NCBI GenBank assembly: GCA_030549495.1
Contig: JAUIRK010000890.1
Location: 414,001 to 478,000, forward strand
Source: Nectonema munidae
Taxonomy: Eukaryota > Nematomorpha > Nectonematoida > Nectonematidae
Reading direction: 5' to 3'
DNA length: 64,000 nt
The translations under genes were made by a program, and so were the position numbers. Below, piece by piece: positions 45,460 to 59,600 of the stretch (position 1 is its first letter; the number at the start of each line of letters is the position of its first letter). The notes below the pieces were generated by a model. It worked only from the letters and a program-made list of their open reading frames with translations, was not told the DNA's origin and made no database searches.

Positions 45460-47542
45460 TCTAGTAAAATTCTTGTAACACTCAAACAATTGTTTGCGAC
45501 GCCGCGAAAGAAAAGAAATTGAAAGAAAAAAAGCAGCAGTCTCTTGTCAAAAATTTTCCTTCTAATTAAAACAAAATATAATAATAAAAATGTTAATGAA
45601 ATCGAAAGGGATATTGAAAAGATTTGGAGATTTAAAATCATTTGTAAGTTATTTTGTGAAAAGCGGTGTATTGTAGTTAGGGGTTAGTTTAGAATATATT
45701 AACTCTTCTAGAAATCTAGGAAATTTTTTAGCGCTCCTTAAAGTAATGGCTGTCCAGTGTCCACGACATAGCACTTAAAAACGCCTGCAATGAAATCTGC
45801 AACCTGCTTTTCGGCTCGTACCCAAAATGATCTTATAGAAGTAATGTGAAAAGATATTATTTTTGAAAATAATTCTTCTCCTTTTTATTCAATATTAGCG
45901 GATGAAGTTACATCACATAATAGAAAATTATTATCAATTTGTGCCCGATTTGTTGATAAAGAAAAGAACGTCAAATAATTTTTGATATTTTTAGAGAATC
46001 ACAGGAACTGAAAAAATTCTTTTGTTTTTGCAAGAAAATAATATCTGTTGACAACATGCGTGGTCAAGGGTATGATGGTGCTAAAAACATGTCGTCTAAA
46101 CGTGTAAATAGTCCAAGAAGAAGTGGCTCTCTTGAATTAGTTATAAATAATAATACAAAGAATAAAAAAAAAGAAAACCATTGTTAGATTTTTGCAAAAC
46201 TCGCTGGGAGAGAAAGACATAATGCATATCATCATTTCTACATTTATTTTGTATATATTGTTGAAACTTTATAAATGATAGGTTACAAGCGTCATGTTGA
46301 TAAGTATGGTACTAGCTTTGTTGACTGAAATAGTCTGGGATTACTGTAAAGCTTTCTATATAGTGGAGGCTTATGAAATGATTTCTAAAATAATTTCATT
46401 ATATAAAAAAGATCGAGATGACATTGAAATAAATTTTAACCAAGTCTTTAATGAAAGTCTTGTGGTAGCTGAAAAGATAGGCGTTTACGCTGAGATACCC
46501 CGGATTGTTGCAAGACCACAGTTTCGTAGCAATGCTGAAGCAAGCATTCCACATGAGTACTATTTAAGAAATATCGCTGCACCTTTTCTCGATCACATTA
46601 TAATGTGTCTTAACGAAAAGTTTTCTTCTTTTGGAATAATTTCAGCCTCTTTGCTGGGCCTTCCTAGCGTTTTGTTGATGTGAATGAGGCTGTGGAAAAA
46701 TACAAAAATGATTTACCTTGTCCAGAATTATTCTCAACTGAGTTGCAACGCTGGAAAAATCATTTTATACAAAAGACTCCATATCTACTCCCTGAATCTC
46801 CAGCACAAGCAATAAAAGAATGTGATGCAATGATGTTTCCTAATATCTCTGTTCTACTGCAGATAGCTTGCACAATTCCGGTAACATCGTGCGAATGTGA
46901 AAGAAGTATAAGTGCATTACGCAGATTGAACACCTACATGAGGTCTTCAATGACAAAGACTCGCCTGTCTAACTTAGCACTTCTGCACATTCACTATGAC
47001 ACAGAGATTGATTTGAATACAGTTCTTGATTATTATGTTCAAAAGCATCCGCGTAAACTTAAATTAAATAGTTTACTCTATTGAAACTAAGTTTTGAATA
47101 AACCTTATTTTTTCTTTATATTATTATTACACGTATTTTTTCACTTTAATCTGAATTGAAACAATTTTAGTTTTCACTGAGTCTTTAGTAAAAAAATAAA
47201 ACTAAAATAAAATAATTCTGATTGAAAAAAGTCTAAAAACATTTAAATAAATACCTGTGAAATAAACTTTATCTTCCATTGCAAAATTTATATTACCATC
47301 TTCTTTTTATCCTGTTTAGCAATATTAATTTTGCAATGTCATGAAAAAGTTAGGATGTCAAATTGAGGAAATTTTTGGTTTACATCAATTAAATGTAGAA
47401 ATTGTAAGTTTTTGTAAAAAGTCTAATTTACACTATTTATTAATTATCATGTAATCGATAAAATAATATTATGTACATGAAAGTTTCACTAAAAATTTTT
47501 TATAGTTCGAACCCCCCAATATTTAAGTCTGCGTACGTTAGG
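45460..47542 (+). mobile_element. ZMYM1-like hAT remnant
   Basis: Transposase middle and C-terminal parts on the plus strand. The right end near 47515-47542 reads GTTCGAACCCCCC...TCTGCGTACG, the complement of the GGCGTACGCAG...GGGGGGTTCGAAC ends common in this hAT group; the last bases are mutated. The left end is lost at the inverted-duplication boundary. The 28890 element carries the N-terminal half of the same kind of enzyme. Confidence 0.75.
45840..47084 (+). pseudogene. hAT transposase, middle and C-terminal dimerisation domain, broken
   Basis: An ILADEVTSHNRKLLSICARF-like block lies near 45890-45950 with frame changes, then DNMRGQGYDGAKNMSSKRVN (about 46050-46110). At 46294-46683 is VAEKIGVYAEIPRIVARPQF, with a stop at its end. 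At 46680-47084, overlapping in another frame, is DLPCPELFSTELQRWKNHF, then IPVTSCECERSISALRRLNT (hAT dimerisation domain), and HPRKLKL near the C-terminus. The last 134 residues are open and well conserved. Confidence 0.85.
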
Positions 47543-49990
47543 ATTCAAGAATGTGTCGATTTATATCAATCAAGTTTGACATTTCGGAAAATCAGATAGT
47601 AACTCGTTCAATGAAATGCATTTATATTGTAAATGTTGTAGACCTTTCAGAAGTTATATAGTTATAAGAAACAAGTATCTTACTTGTCTACAGGGAAAAT
47701 ACACTTTTTTCCAATGAACTAGTAGATTTTCAAAAACATCTTGACTGAAAAATAAGTTCCTGGTGTTGTGAATCAAAAATGTCTGTTTTTAGTTAATATA
47801 ATCATCAATTCACTAAAAAAGTGGGTCTGAAATATAGTGGAATACAGGTCTGCGATTGTCCTCTCGAAAGCGTGAGTGGATTTAACCCATTTACGACCAG
47901 TTTTGTTGAATCGGCGTTTTCATTTGTGTATAGTTTTCAGGCATAAACCGGAAATTGATATTTACTTTTAGGCATAAACTCAAAAATTGAATCGGCATAA
48001 TAATATATACTTTACTTAAAAATTGAAATTCAGACAATTTTTATGCGTAAATCGCAATTTGATTGTCACTTTCAGAAATTTCACACCTTAATTGCGAAAA
48101 CTGAGTGGAAAAATGAAATGAACGTTTGTCATAAAAAAAATTAATTAGAACTAACCTAGAAGTTGGGGTACATCATCATAAATTTGTTTTTTTTGTCTGC
48201 GAAGAGATCAAAAACTTAAAGGAACAAAATAATATCAATAAAGATCTTCTAATCTCTACGTGGACAAAAAACGCAGAAAAGTTTAGAATGATGTAACTCA
48301 AAAGAAAAAAACTTGTTTAGTGAATCTTAACTGAAAAACAATTTTGTTATCATTGTTTCTCCGTTTGACAATTTAATTTCCTTAAAAAGCACAATGGTAT
48401 ATTGAATCAAAAAATTTTTTTAATCAAATTCTAGCTTTTAACAGATTTAAATGTTAAGTCTTTCAAATCTAGCATTCGCTTTTTTTTTGAAACCCTCATA
48501 CAATCGAAGCAAACTGTACTTTTTTAACGTAAATACTCTAGCACAGAGATCGCCAATTAATGGTGCGCTGATCAGTAATAGTCCCTAAAAACATTAGTTT
48601 GCAGAATATTTAAATGATTAGATTTTTTTAGGATACGCTAATTGTAGGGATGTCTTCTGTAATTTCATAATAGACACATGGCTATAGGATCGGTTCTCCC
48701 TCCTCCATAACATCTGTTGCACTCCAAGACTATTTTTCTTAACTTTTTTATTAATGTAAGAAAATATCAGATGAATTTATCTAGTAGAAAGGGCAGCTTA
48801 CTTAAATGTAAAAACATGACCTCAAAACTTACTATTGTAAATGAGTTTATTGTCTCCACTCGTTTTGATAGGTCGTGTACCATGTTTAGAATATTTATTA
48901 TATAGGTAAGATGATCGGCCGAACTATAATTTTAAAAGCATGATATGGGAAATAGCATTTATTGCGATTTTTAGCTTAAATTTTAGTTTAATACTCCAAA
49001 TATGTACTTCACATATACATTGATCAAACAGAAAAAAAGATGAAATATTGTCATTATAAATCTTGTCTGCATTTGAAACCAGGGCCTTTTGCTTCTTCAG
49101 TAAGAGACGTTAGACCATTTGAAGGCTCACAGGAAAATCGAGAACTTCTAAAATCAAAAAATTAGCAGCATTGCACTTTATTAAAACAGGAAAATACTCA
49201 ATCACTGAACTGTATAGATTCATTGGATTATGCTCATTAAATTACATCATTTCTTATATTTTATCGGTTATTTTATTATACTTATTAAATATTTACTTTA
49301 GAAAATAGTAATTCTTGGTTGCATTACAAGAACAAATTTTATATAGATTTAGAACCAATGATTACCCAAAGACTCCTACTATTCTTTGGTGACAAAAATC
49401 GGCAATGATGCAAAATGATTTCTAATTTATTGTAGCGTTAGATAAAACAGTGTGCTCTATTTATTTTATAAGTAGTTTGCGTTTACTGTAGTGCTAAATG
49501 ATATGTTTGCTGGATTGAACGAATACATTTTTTTCAGATCTCTTGATATGTTTTTGTTCACTTTTTGTTGCTTTCCACAGTGCCTTTCTCTCTTACTCAA
49601 CTGTGTTAGTATTCTAGTCGACCTGTGCGTAAGTATCAAAAGGGTGTCGTCTTTTAGATCTTTTGCATCCTCTTCTCTTGATAATTTTAATAATGTTTAG
49701 GCTTAGTAGGTACTGGCATTCCAGCAAGCTAAGGCTTGTTCTTTTTTTAAAACTTCAATTAATTTCCACATATTGAGATGAAACGATGTTATGCTAGAGT
49801 GCAAATAATTATGCCATCCTTCTAATGAATTGTTTGTACGAGGTAAATCTTCAAGTACACGATCATACATATCTATACTAACATCAAAACGTGGAACTTG
49901 CCTGATATTTCGACATTTTCTTTCAATATATAACTTTAATTTTAACTGTGCTGTCAGTGTATGCTCCTCAATGTGGTAGAAATATAGAGG
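47543..49990. other. AT-rich stretch without gene; one solo piggyBac-like end
   Basis: TTAACCCATTTACGACCAG at 47882 resembles piggyBac terminal repeats, but no partner end was found. Sequence at about 48040-48090 is the reverse complement of about 60880-60930, so both belong to one unnamed repeat. Short frames (48717-48905, 49491-49700) are not recognised. Confidence 0.4.
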
Positions 49991-51735
49991 AAAAAGTTTC
50001 TTTTTACAACTGTTTAAGCAAAGAAATGTTGGGAATAAAAGGAAAAGTGTAGTGTTGGGCGATTTTAATGGACATGTTGGTGAAGAAAGTGACGGGTATA
50101 ATGGAGTTCATGGTGGCCTTGGTTTTGGAAAGAGAAATGTTGAGGGAGAGCATTTGCTTGATTTTGCTGACAATTTCAACCCGAAGATTGCGAACACTTA
50201 TTTCAAAAAAGATGTTGAGAAATTGAATACTTATGAGTCAGGATGTAATAAAACAATGATTGATTATATTTTGGTCCAAAGAGATGAAAAGGTTAAAGAT
50301 GAAAAACCATTCCTGGTGAAATGGTTATGACGCAACACCGTATATTGATAATGGACATGGTGCTCAAAAAAGACATAAGATAGCAGAAGGTTGACAAAAA
50401 CAGACTCAAAACATGGAGATTGAAAGTTCAGAAAGCAATCATGGAAAAGGCAGATTCAATCGATAAAGATGCAGAATGGGATAAAATTGTTACAAAATTG
50501 TCTGAAATAATGAAAGAAAGAATGTGGAATATCAAAGAGTAACGGTATGATAACTTGGCGGTGGAATAACGATAGTGTCAAAAAAGCATTAAAAGAAAAG
50601 AAGGAAACGATAAAATGTGGAGAAAAGAAAGAAGTTTAAAAGCATGTTTAAGTACAGAAACATGGCTAAGAGCATGATGGTGAAGGCTATGCATGCAGAA
50701 ACTGAAAAAGAATGAAAGTCGAAGAGAAGATTAGACACATCTTTCGTATGGCCAAGACAAGCAAGAAAAACAAACAAGATATTATTGGAAATCCGTGTGA
50801 GAGACAAAAATGGAGAGCTGGGGTTAAAGCTAGAAGAAAGGTTAGAACTGTGGAGGGCCCTGTACCTGAATTTTCAAGAGAAGAGGTGAATCAAGAAATG
50901 ATACAGATGAAAACTAATATAGCAGCTGGTCCAAGTGGTGTACCTATAGAAGTAATACAACTTTGTAGACTTGAGGCTTCTTTGGCAAAAATAGGAAATG
51001 ATGGGGAGAAAGATGCCAGAAAGCTTGAGGAATAGTGTTTTACCTCTTTATAAAGGCAAAGGCGACTCAAAAGAATGTTCTAACCATAGAAGTAAGTTTT
51101 TTGAACATGCGATGAAGGTATTGGAAAGTTTTTTTTTAAAAAGAATTAGGAAACGTGTTGAGATAAATGAAATTCTTTTACTTAGGAGACGTACTTAGCA
51201 GAGATGGAGATGTTGTAAAATCTGTGACACCACGGATAAGACTCGCTTGGAAAAAATTCAACGACATATCTGTAATATTTTGTAAGAAAGCGCAGTCTTT
51301 GAAGCTAAAAGAAAGACTGTACAAAGCATGTATGAGAAGTGTTATGAGTGTGAATGTTGGGCAGTGAAAAAATCAGATATCAGGCGTATGCAATCAACGG
51401 AAATGAGAATGTTGCGATTTGTGGAAAAACCTCTTAGACAAAGTCACAAATGCTGTTCTCAGGAAAATGACAGAAGTTGAAGACATAAATGGATATCTTG
51501 AGGAAAGACTGCGTTGGCTGGGCCATCTTGAGAGAATGGATGAACAAAGTTTGCTTAGGAAGGTGAGAGACGAAGTTGTGACTGGAAAAGTGAAGAAAGG
51601 GCGCCCCAAGAAATCATGGTAAAAGGTGGTGAAAGCAGATATGGAGAAAAGGGGACTCTCTGGAAGATGCACAACTGAGAAAGCAATAGAGACGACGCTG
51701 CAAAAAATGAAAAAGTTCGACCCTGGCTAGCCGGG
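49990..51735 (+). mobile_element. LINE (RTE-like, with APE endonuclease), internally deleted
   Basis: Plus-strand blocks: endonuclease end MLGDFNGHVGEES, GVHGGLGFGKRN and TMIDYILVQRDEK (50052-50330). RT fingers follow: MKTNIAAGPSGVPIEVI (about 50905-50960) and MPESLRNSVLPLYKGKGDSK (about 51010-51070). The catalytic palm is missing: EINE at about 51170 is followed directly by FFYLGDVLSRDGDVV, LAWKKFNDISVIFCKK, then RLRWLGHLERMDEQSLL and KGRPKKSW (about 51510-51620). It ends before AGGATGATGATAAT. Multiple frames; inactive. Confidence 0.85.
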
Positions 51736-51789
51736 ATATAATACCTTGTTTGCCTCCTGGAGAGAAATGGATGATGATAATATAGGTAT

Positions 51790-52600
51790 CTTAAAAATAA
51801 TCTACGATATGATCAGCATCAGGTGGCAAAATTTCTTGTAACTTTTTAAATGCTTCAAAACTTTACGGAACAAAAGCCAACGCTGGAATTATATTAACCA
51901 GTAAAGTAAAATCAGCAACAGTTTGATATTTACTTCCCAGACTTTCACACTTTTGAGATAAATGGAAAAAACATCCTTTAATTTTAACGTTAGGAGATAC
52001 TTCTTCAATTACACTAATCGCAGCTTGTTCATAGTCTATAAAAATGTGTTTGGGTTGAGTTCATGGTTAATAGCAAGGAGTTGTTGAAAAACCTTTTGAT
52101 AAGTGACTTGCTGCTTGTTTGGTAAAAGAGCATGCACACATCGAACAACTCTATCTCTAGTTAAACAATGAATAGTGTACAACTGATAAAATAGGTCAGG
52201 TATTCATTTGTTATTTTGTACACAGAAGGAACCAGCATATAAGTTAGGTTTGATGGAAGAGGATAAAAAAACACCAACTGATTGTCTAAAACGTCTTATT
52301 CTCCGTCGAATATGCCTTACTGATGGTAGATGAGTTGAAGCATTACTTGTTATTGACTGACTTGCCGGTGCTAATATTTGCTGTGCAGTCTCTGGTCTGT
52401 TGATAGCTTTATTCTTTATTTTTTGTCGTAAAGACAAAATTTCTTTACGAACAATGTCTACAGCATGGTCATGTTCATTTACACAGCCAACTAATTCATC
52501 CTCACAAACTCTAATTTTAACTTTATACTTTTTTGGAATATTTTCAAATAAACTTATTATAAATCGTTGTCCTAAAGCAATTGTCGTTGAGATAAACGTA
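51790..52600 (-). pseudogene. MULE-type transposase remnant
   Basis: Minus-strand blocks in order: INRPETAQQILAPASQSIT and HLPSVRHIRRRIRRFRQ (52204-52437), VVRCVHALLPNKQQVTYQKV (about 52110-52160), INHELNPNTFL, then IDYEQAAISVIEEVSPNVKI and KGCFFHLSQKCESLG (about 51950-52040), NIIPALAFVP, and YF-DTY at the end. This is the MULE transposase order (catalytic Asp before EKAA; C-x2-H in CFFHLSQ). Several frame changes; no ends seen. Confidence 0.75.
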
Positions 52601-52639
52601 CATAGGGGGCAATTATTCTAGGAGGCAATTGTCCTAGAA

Positions 52640-53000
52640 CCCGTTTAAGAAAGCCTGCAGGGTATAAGGCCATTCTCTCAATAACGCTTTTTGATTCGCC
52701 ACAAACACATTTAAACGTGATGTGATGCTCTTCGAACGGTTCGAGCCATCCCTTGGTACACTTGAACTCATCTATAAGATGTAAAGGACATTTTCGTCCC
52801 TAGCTTGTTCGTGATATTTTGGGAATCCTTAATCCATGTTGACAGGTGTTTAAGGATTTTGTATTTCTTGGCAAAGCGCTTTATTTTCTATCCTTCTTTC
52901 TAGGCCTGCAGTTACTTGAAACTTTGTATTAATAGCATAAGTCTTAAATTTTATCCTAACACTAGAGATGGGAAACTTGTTTGTATTGTCTTGAAACAAT
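52640..53000 (-). pseudogene. pogo/Tigger-like DNA-binding remnant
   Basis: The minus strand gives ILSTWIKDSQ-like residues (about 52830), then DEFKCTKGWLEPFEEHHITF and CVCGESKSV (about 52690-52770), the second CENP-B-type helix-turn-helix of pogo-like transposases. The catalytic domain was not found. Inactive. Confidence 0.45.
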
Positions 53001-53425
53001 GATGGCATGTTATAGAGAACTGGAAAAATGATATAGTCTTTATTTTTAAATGCGTTATCAGTAATATAGGCTGTGAACTTGTTTATTTTTTCCGTTGTAG
53101 ATTGTATTAAATACCCAAGCCGTCATCACCATTATTGGGTCGTATATACATCACATAAGCTTGCGGTTAACTAGCCAACGGCAGTTTTAAAAGCTGTGAA
53201 TTCTTCATGAAGAGAATTTGAGATAACATAACAAGATATGTTTAACAGACTAAGGCAAATAAAAACAAACAGATTTTTAAATTATTATTTATCAAATTTT
53301 GACCTCATCTCTGCTCCTTTAATTTTCATTATAAAATTGTATAGAAAAAGAATTAAATTACACATCCAAAATTTTGAAATGACTGTAATGTAGTAGGGCA
53401 ATGTCTCATTATAGAAAAAATTAAC

Positions 53426-53612
53426 CTTGGACCGTGTTTAGGTTCCTTTCCAGATTTAAGATCATTAATGATATCATAGCAATCTTTAGGAGTGAGGTCT
53501 TCGTAGTAATCATCATTAATGTGCATCATAGGAGCATTAACACACGCACCCAAACATTCTACACTTGCTAGGGTGAACATTCCATCCTGAGTTGTTTCTC
53601 CAAGCTTAATTC
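53426..53612 (-). CDS. NDUFV2: NDUFV2 exon with second Fe-S ligand pair (last one found)
   Basis: Reads [20 protein letters not shown] then [20 protein letters not shown] and ends at EPKHGPR. A good donor (CCAAG|GTTAAT) lies where other animals continue into the C-terminal tail. Without splicing there, the frame would add 23 unrelated residues to a stop at 53353-53355. A downstream exon with GRFSCEP was not found below this point in the window. Confidence 0.9.
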
Positions 53613-56600
53613 CTTTAAAAAATATATTCATATTTTATTAACTTTTATATAGTTTTAGCGATATTAAGTTTTCAATTCGTAACACACTTTTAAACCAGGT
53701 TATTTTTCTCACAGTCATAAATTTAAATTTTGTTATGTGACTAGTCCTAACCCGTGCTGGGATTTTACGCCCCTTCACTAAAAAAGTTATTGTACAAAAT
53801 TGGTAAACCACATCCTTTCAAATTTAGTGAATTTTCTTAAAATCGCTAGCTGTATCTTTTGGTACCATTTCCATGGTAATTTAATGACCTTCTCGTGTCA
53901 AAAACTGTCAATCAAAATTCGCATTTTTCTACAAAATTTTGCCATTATCTGTAGTTAACCTTTATAACTTGGAGACTATAATAGATTCTCTCTTAAAAAT
54001 TTATAATTATTTACAGTCTTAAACGCATAACACTTTATATATTTAATTTTTTCACTTACGTCTGAAAACGGTCTCCAAAAATATTCTTTCTAATTTTACA
54101 TTAAATATATGTTTTTAAACCAAATTACCCCAAATTACCATGGTATTTCATTTCTGAACTCAGTTTTTGCATTTAGCTTTTAGATCTATGCTATGGATGT
54201 GGATCTTTCTCTTTCTATCTCTTTAAGGAGGTGAAAAGAGAAGAGAGATAGAAGTGCGTTTGTCTTCCATTTAAGTAGGGAGGACAGATGGTAACCATAT
54301 TCTTCATCTTCCCTTGTTCTTGGACAGACGCTACCTCTTCCTCTAATAGGAAGGTAGAGAAAATCAACATCGGTTAGTGTGTCATCTCTTTATGACAGGA
54401 GAAAGAAGGGCGACCATAGTCTTCATTTCTTTCCCTATCTTCACTCTAGTAGTGGAGAAAGAAGAAATCACGAAGACTATCTGTTCTGTCTTAGGACAGG
54501 AGCAGACGATGACTAATGTCTTCATCTCTATCTTCCTCTAAGTAGGAGATAGAGGGAGAACATGATAAGGATCTCTTAGGTAAGAGATGAGTGTGTCTGT
54601 CTCTACGTGAGAAGGTAGAAATCTCTCATGTAGGAGAGATAAGAAAGGACAAGGTCTGTCTTCCATAGTCTTCATCCTTCTCTGTCTCCTAGCTCCCCTG
54701 TAGAGTAGATAGGATCATGATCTCTTTCTCTGGAAGAGAAGGAAGTAGTCTGAAGTAGGAGGTTGTGTTTCTTTTAAGAGATATAAGGGATCATATAAGA
54801 TCCTAAGGTTCCATTCTCTGCCCCTCCCTCCTTATCTACAGACATACCATACACTCCATACAGTCCTCTCTCTTAACCCCTTCCCGACATAGCATAGGTA
54901 CACCAACACCATACCCGACATTCACAGGATCTTGGTAACTATCACTCTCATTCCTTCAGGAGGCCGCTCCATTCCATTGCTCTCCACAGGCATAGTCCTG
55001 CTAGGTGGCCTCCGCTCGTTGGTATCTGCGAGCTTTCCCATACTCGGGGTCCTCTTTCAACAACAATCGCCTCAATCTATATCTCTCTATTCGTTCCTCT
55101 CATAGAGTGATTAGATTGATGCTTTTTATAACCTTAATCTCCTATCAACACTATCCCTTCGTTTCCCTCTCACTCTCCTTAAGTGATAGGTACTATATAT
55201 ACAAGGGGAGGTGAACCTCTTACCCACACTTACACACATATAAGTACGTATGTAAAGGCACCCTGTGGTGTTTTCATCGAGAAGGCACAATCGCTCGGCT
55301 TGTATCGAACAATGAAGAAAGAAGACTTGATATGGGATCCAACCCAAGACCTTGAGATATCCGTATCTAACCAACATGAATCACGCCCTCACCCATTTTT
55401 ATCTACATGTAGGTATTTCTGTGAAGAGATAGGTAGATATGGAATAAACCTGTGGATACTTCTGTCTTTGGAGGTCTTAGTGTTAGAACATGAAGATCTC
55501 TTTTGTGTGAGGAGATGACTTTCCTTAGAGAAACTTTAACTGATATGTGTCTGTCTTGGAGAGACAGAAGTAAGGAGGTTAGAGCTAGATTGATCGAAAT
55601 AATGGATGAGAAGGATCAAAAAAAAATTTTTCGACCAAAGCCAACAAAAATTCATAAGTGTGGCAATTTAGAAAATTTTGATGATAATAGTGATGACATT
55701 GAAATCAAAGAAATTGAAATTGCAAAATAACAATTGTGAATATCGCAACATATATTGCCATACTTGAATGGTCGAATAGTATGGGATTTTTCCAGTACTG
55801 TTCAATATTGCTAAACGAATTTTTTGTACAATGACTAGAAACGCGCCAAGTGAGAGAAATTTCAGCCTTGCTGGACGGGTCGTCACCCAAAAATGGGCAC
55901 TTTTAGCCTTCTTCTATCAACAACGTTTTGCTTATTAATAGCAACATGAAAAAAAGTTGTATATAATTTTTTAATAAAGATGTTTTTATGAATAAAACTG
56001 TTATGATTACAGAAAAGTTAAGCAAAGGTTTTTTTGTTTTATGTAAAAATTAAACAAAACTTATATTTCAGTAAATACGGCAGTTAAATTTGAAATCTGG
56101 TACTTGCGGTACCCGCATAAATATTTTTGTGGGTGCAGGCAAACGCTGGTAAATTTTACCAGATAAAAGCAGGTGCGGGTAAAATATTTTTACCCACGCA
56201 GTACTTAAGTAGTGATGCGATGAAGACTTGATAATTCCCTGTAGTCATCCGCAGTTATAGTGGGGTTGGAACCTAACAGTGGAAGTTTGATGTCGGGTAA
56301 TAATGGTGCTATATGTTCATAGACAAAAATTCTTATATAATAAATTTTCAAGATTATGAAAAAAAGTTCGTCTCAGACAAAAATTGTTAACATCCCCTGT
56401 TGGTATGTTATTTAGACCTAATATTTGTTCTGTGTAAAAATATTTTATTTGAAAATTAACGAAAGATATTGATTAATATTTTCTTAACGAAGTAATATTT
56501 TTATTTAAAGTAAAGATAACGTAGTTAGATTTTGTACTAACGATCCCAAGTCTAATATTTTGGAGTAGGAAAACAAGATGCTTCTCAAAAATGATCATGA

Positions 56601-59600
56601 CTCTTAACTCCTTTAGTTTGAGTGTGTCTGATGATGGAGAGCATCTTAAAATCAATTAAAATACTTTTTTAAAAATGCAATTTGAAAAGAAAGCATTGCA
56701 AGAGTTTTGGTATTAGGGTTTGGATATGCCTCATGTCAAAAAATGTATGTCCTTACTTCATTTGGAACAACAAGGCTATGCAATGAGTTTGGATTTAGTA
56801 CTTATTTGTCAATTGAAAAAAAACAAGAAACCGCTTCACAATGAACAGGCAGCTATGTAAACCGTTATCAGTAAAAATTACTTTGGAAACTCTTATATCT
56901 TAACATAAGCAAAACAGGCACTAAATTTTAAATTTATTATAAATGTTTAAATGACGGATTTATTTTGTACAAATTTCATGAAAAAATAAAAAACAATTTT
57001 TGACATTGGGATTATTACAATTTTAACGGTGCCTATTTATCATAATTATGTTATCTATTATAATGCCTTCAAGATATTTCTATGTTTTATTGAAAAATTA
57101 TATAATATAAAATTTGTCAGTTGTTCAGATACACGAAAATTCGAATATACTCGGATATTTGAGGTTTCAATGTAACTACAAATATAATTAATAATCCCAA
57201 CTATCACCTTGGACCAGTTACTATTTTTAGATGTGTAGAAACATCCTTAAAAATGTTAGGGTGAGAGCATAAAAAGGTTGGAAACCACTGTTTTTTATTG
57301 TCTCTAATGAATTAAATTCTGATTTTGAAATAAAAATTGAATTATGAAGTCTACCGAGGATATCTTGCAAAGTCTCCACAATACAATCAGAGCCATTTCC
57401 GCCAATCATGCAAGGAGTTGTTGTGCAAACACCAATGAAATATTTTCCCACTGGATTTCTTAATAAAATCATATTTAATTGATATGTACCAAGCATGAGA
57501 TGGATGCCTATATCACGATGTTTTTCAACATTTTAAAAGTATGCAACATTTTTAAGCCCTAATAAAATTATATAATAAAAAATCATTTGCTCTATCATTA
57601 ATAATAAGATATTTTTAATAAAGGGTTAAAACACGATATTACTGTGAAGATATTCTTAGTTATTATTTAGGCATCAATTGGTAAAATAAGGTACTTATAA
57701 TGAACAAGGTACTTCAGGGTGTTAAATAGGAAAATAAGGCAATCAAATAGTTGGCTTTTAATAATAATTTTATATACAAACTTAATGATTTAAAAATCAA
57801 GTTACTGGATCATCGTTCATTCCCAAACTTTTTGTGTCCACGTTCCCTTTTCAATTTTAAAAATATGACGCCCTTTTTAATACCGGGATTTAGAAATATT
57901 TATTTTACGTTCATAATTTTTTGGGCTAAAATCATATAAATCTATTATAAGAAATAATGGAAAATGATTCTTTCTATTTATTCATAGCATGAATGCGTTT
58001 GTTTCCTTCCTCTCTACAAGTTTCCTTATTATTACTCTATATAGATTTTATTACACGGTTTTAGTCATAATGCATGTTGGAAATCCTGTTTCCCAAAGAT
58101 ATGTGGTTGAAAAGAAATCGCATTTTTCGGATAATAAATATTTTAATAATATTGTATAACCTGTTTATTTCTTCCACCCTTGGGAAAATAAAAAAGTGGC
58201 GCTTATAAAGATATGGCGTGGATACAAAGGTTTTCAAATTTTTTTATTTTTGAGTAGTTGTAAAACTCGGATAAAAGTATTCAACCATGCTTGAAATACC
58301 CTCACAACTTTGATTGTTTCATCGCTGAACCTTTCAGTTATGCTTTCTAAATCAACAACTTTCAGAAATTCAGTATTTCCTTTATTCACAGCAAATTATT
58401 TGATTTTCAAAAGATGGCTTTCTACCTATTTAATTGTAATTTCTTCTTCTTCAGAACTGCTTGATTTTAGTTATATTAGGTTCTGGTTCATCATAAAATA
58501 AATTTTTAGCAATTCATGGTTTCTATTTCATGTAGCTTAAGTCACTAAAAGATTTTAAAATTTCGCTAGAGATATCATCATTAATATCTTAGTTTGACGT
58601 TTTAGAAAAACTCATTCGAGCCTGCCCACACTCGGGTAAAAATTTATGCGTGTACTCACATCAACCAGCTTCAAATTTTCATCTGCAAAGCTTATTATAT
58701 TAATTTTGAAATCAAAATTAGTATTAATTTTTTGTTAATAACAAAAATACATTGCATATGTAAAATTTAAATTTATAACTTATCATCGTTTCAAGAGATT
58801 AAAATTTTTTAACAGAAAATAAAAATATAAACAATAGACCTCCAAACTCATTCTTTCTTAATACGGATCAGGCGCGGTTTTTTGAATTATGAATTTTATT
58901 TCATAACAAGTATTAGGGAGATGATGAAGTTTTAACAGTGCCCATCTTCTATTTACATTTTAGCCAGCTAAGCAAATTTTTTTACTGACTGTTCCGGTAG
59001 CCATGATGCTAAAAATCCTTCTAACGAATAGTGTGGTTAAGAAAGAGCATTTTATTCCTCATATCCTGCATCTTCTCTGTTTCAGGGACAATTCGGCCTC
59101 TAAATATATTGATATTGATATTGCCTTGAAACCGAATTGACCACGTTTCTCTTCTCTTATCCTATAATCAAATGATGTGACAGCAATCTATCATTTAGTT
59201 ATAGCAAGTATGCTTTTCTATCTTGGTAGGCAACGTCGTCTATACTCAAATCAACAAAGCTATACAAAATCGAGTGCACATCTAAAAAAATGTCAGCAAC
59301 AAATACAGCTGATGAATAGTATGAATGCTGTTTTTTGTTTCTTTTTTTCAAAGCAATAACAGCGTTTTATAAAACTGGATAAAATATAAAGGTGGCGTTT
59401 TTGGCAGGTTATATTTTTAAAGTTAGACAAACTTTTTTTCTGTACCGAACCTCGACTATCAGAATTTTCGCGTATCAGAACAACTAACGAGCCCACCTAA
59501 AAAAGAAAATTTCCGCGTAACCGAGCAATTTCTTTTTTTCCGAACCTGTCAGCATATTGAGATTTTACTGTACAAAGATATAATTAAAAACTTTTTAACT

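Noticed and set aside
47882-47900. Full piggyBac element starting at TTAACCCATTTACGACC
   Set aside because: No opposite terminal repeat with TTAA and no transposase debris were found nearby; kept only as a solo end.
55183-55730. Two overlapping plus-strand frames of 111 and 75 residues in the hairpin island
   Set aside because: No known domain, no conserved motif, and the second runs across the composition boundary; not called as genes.
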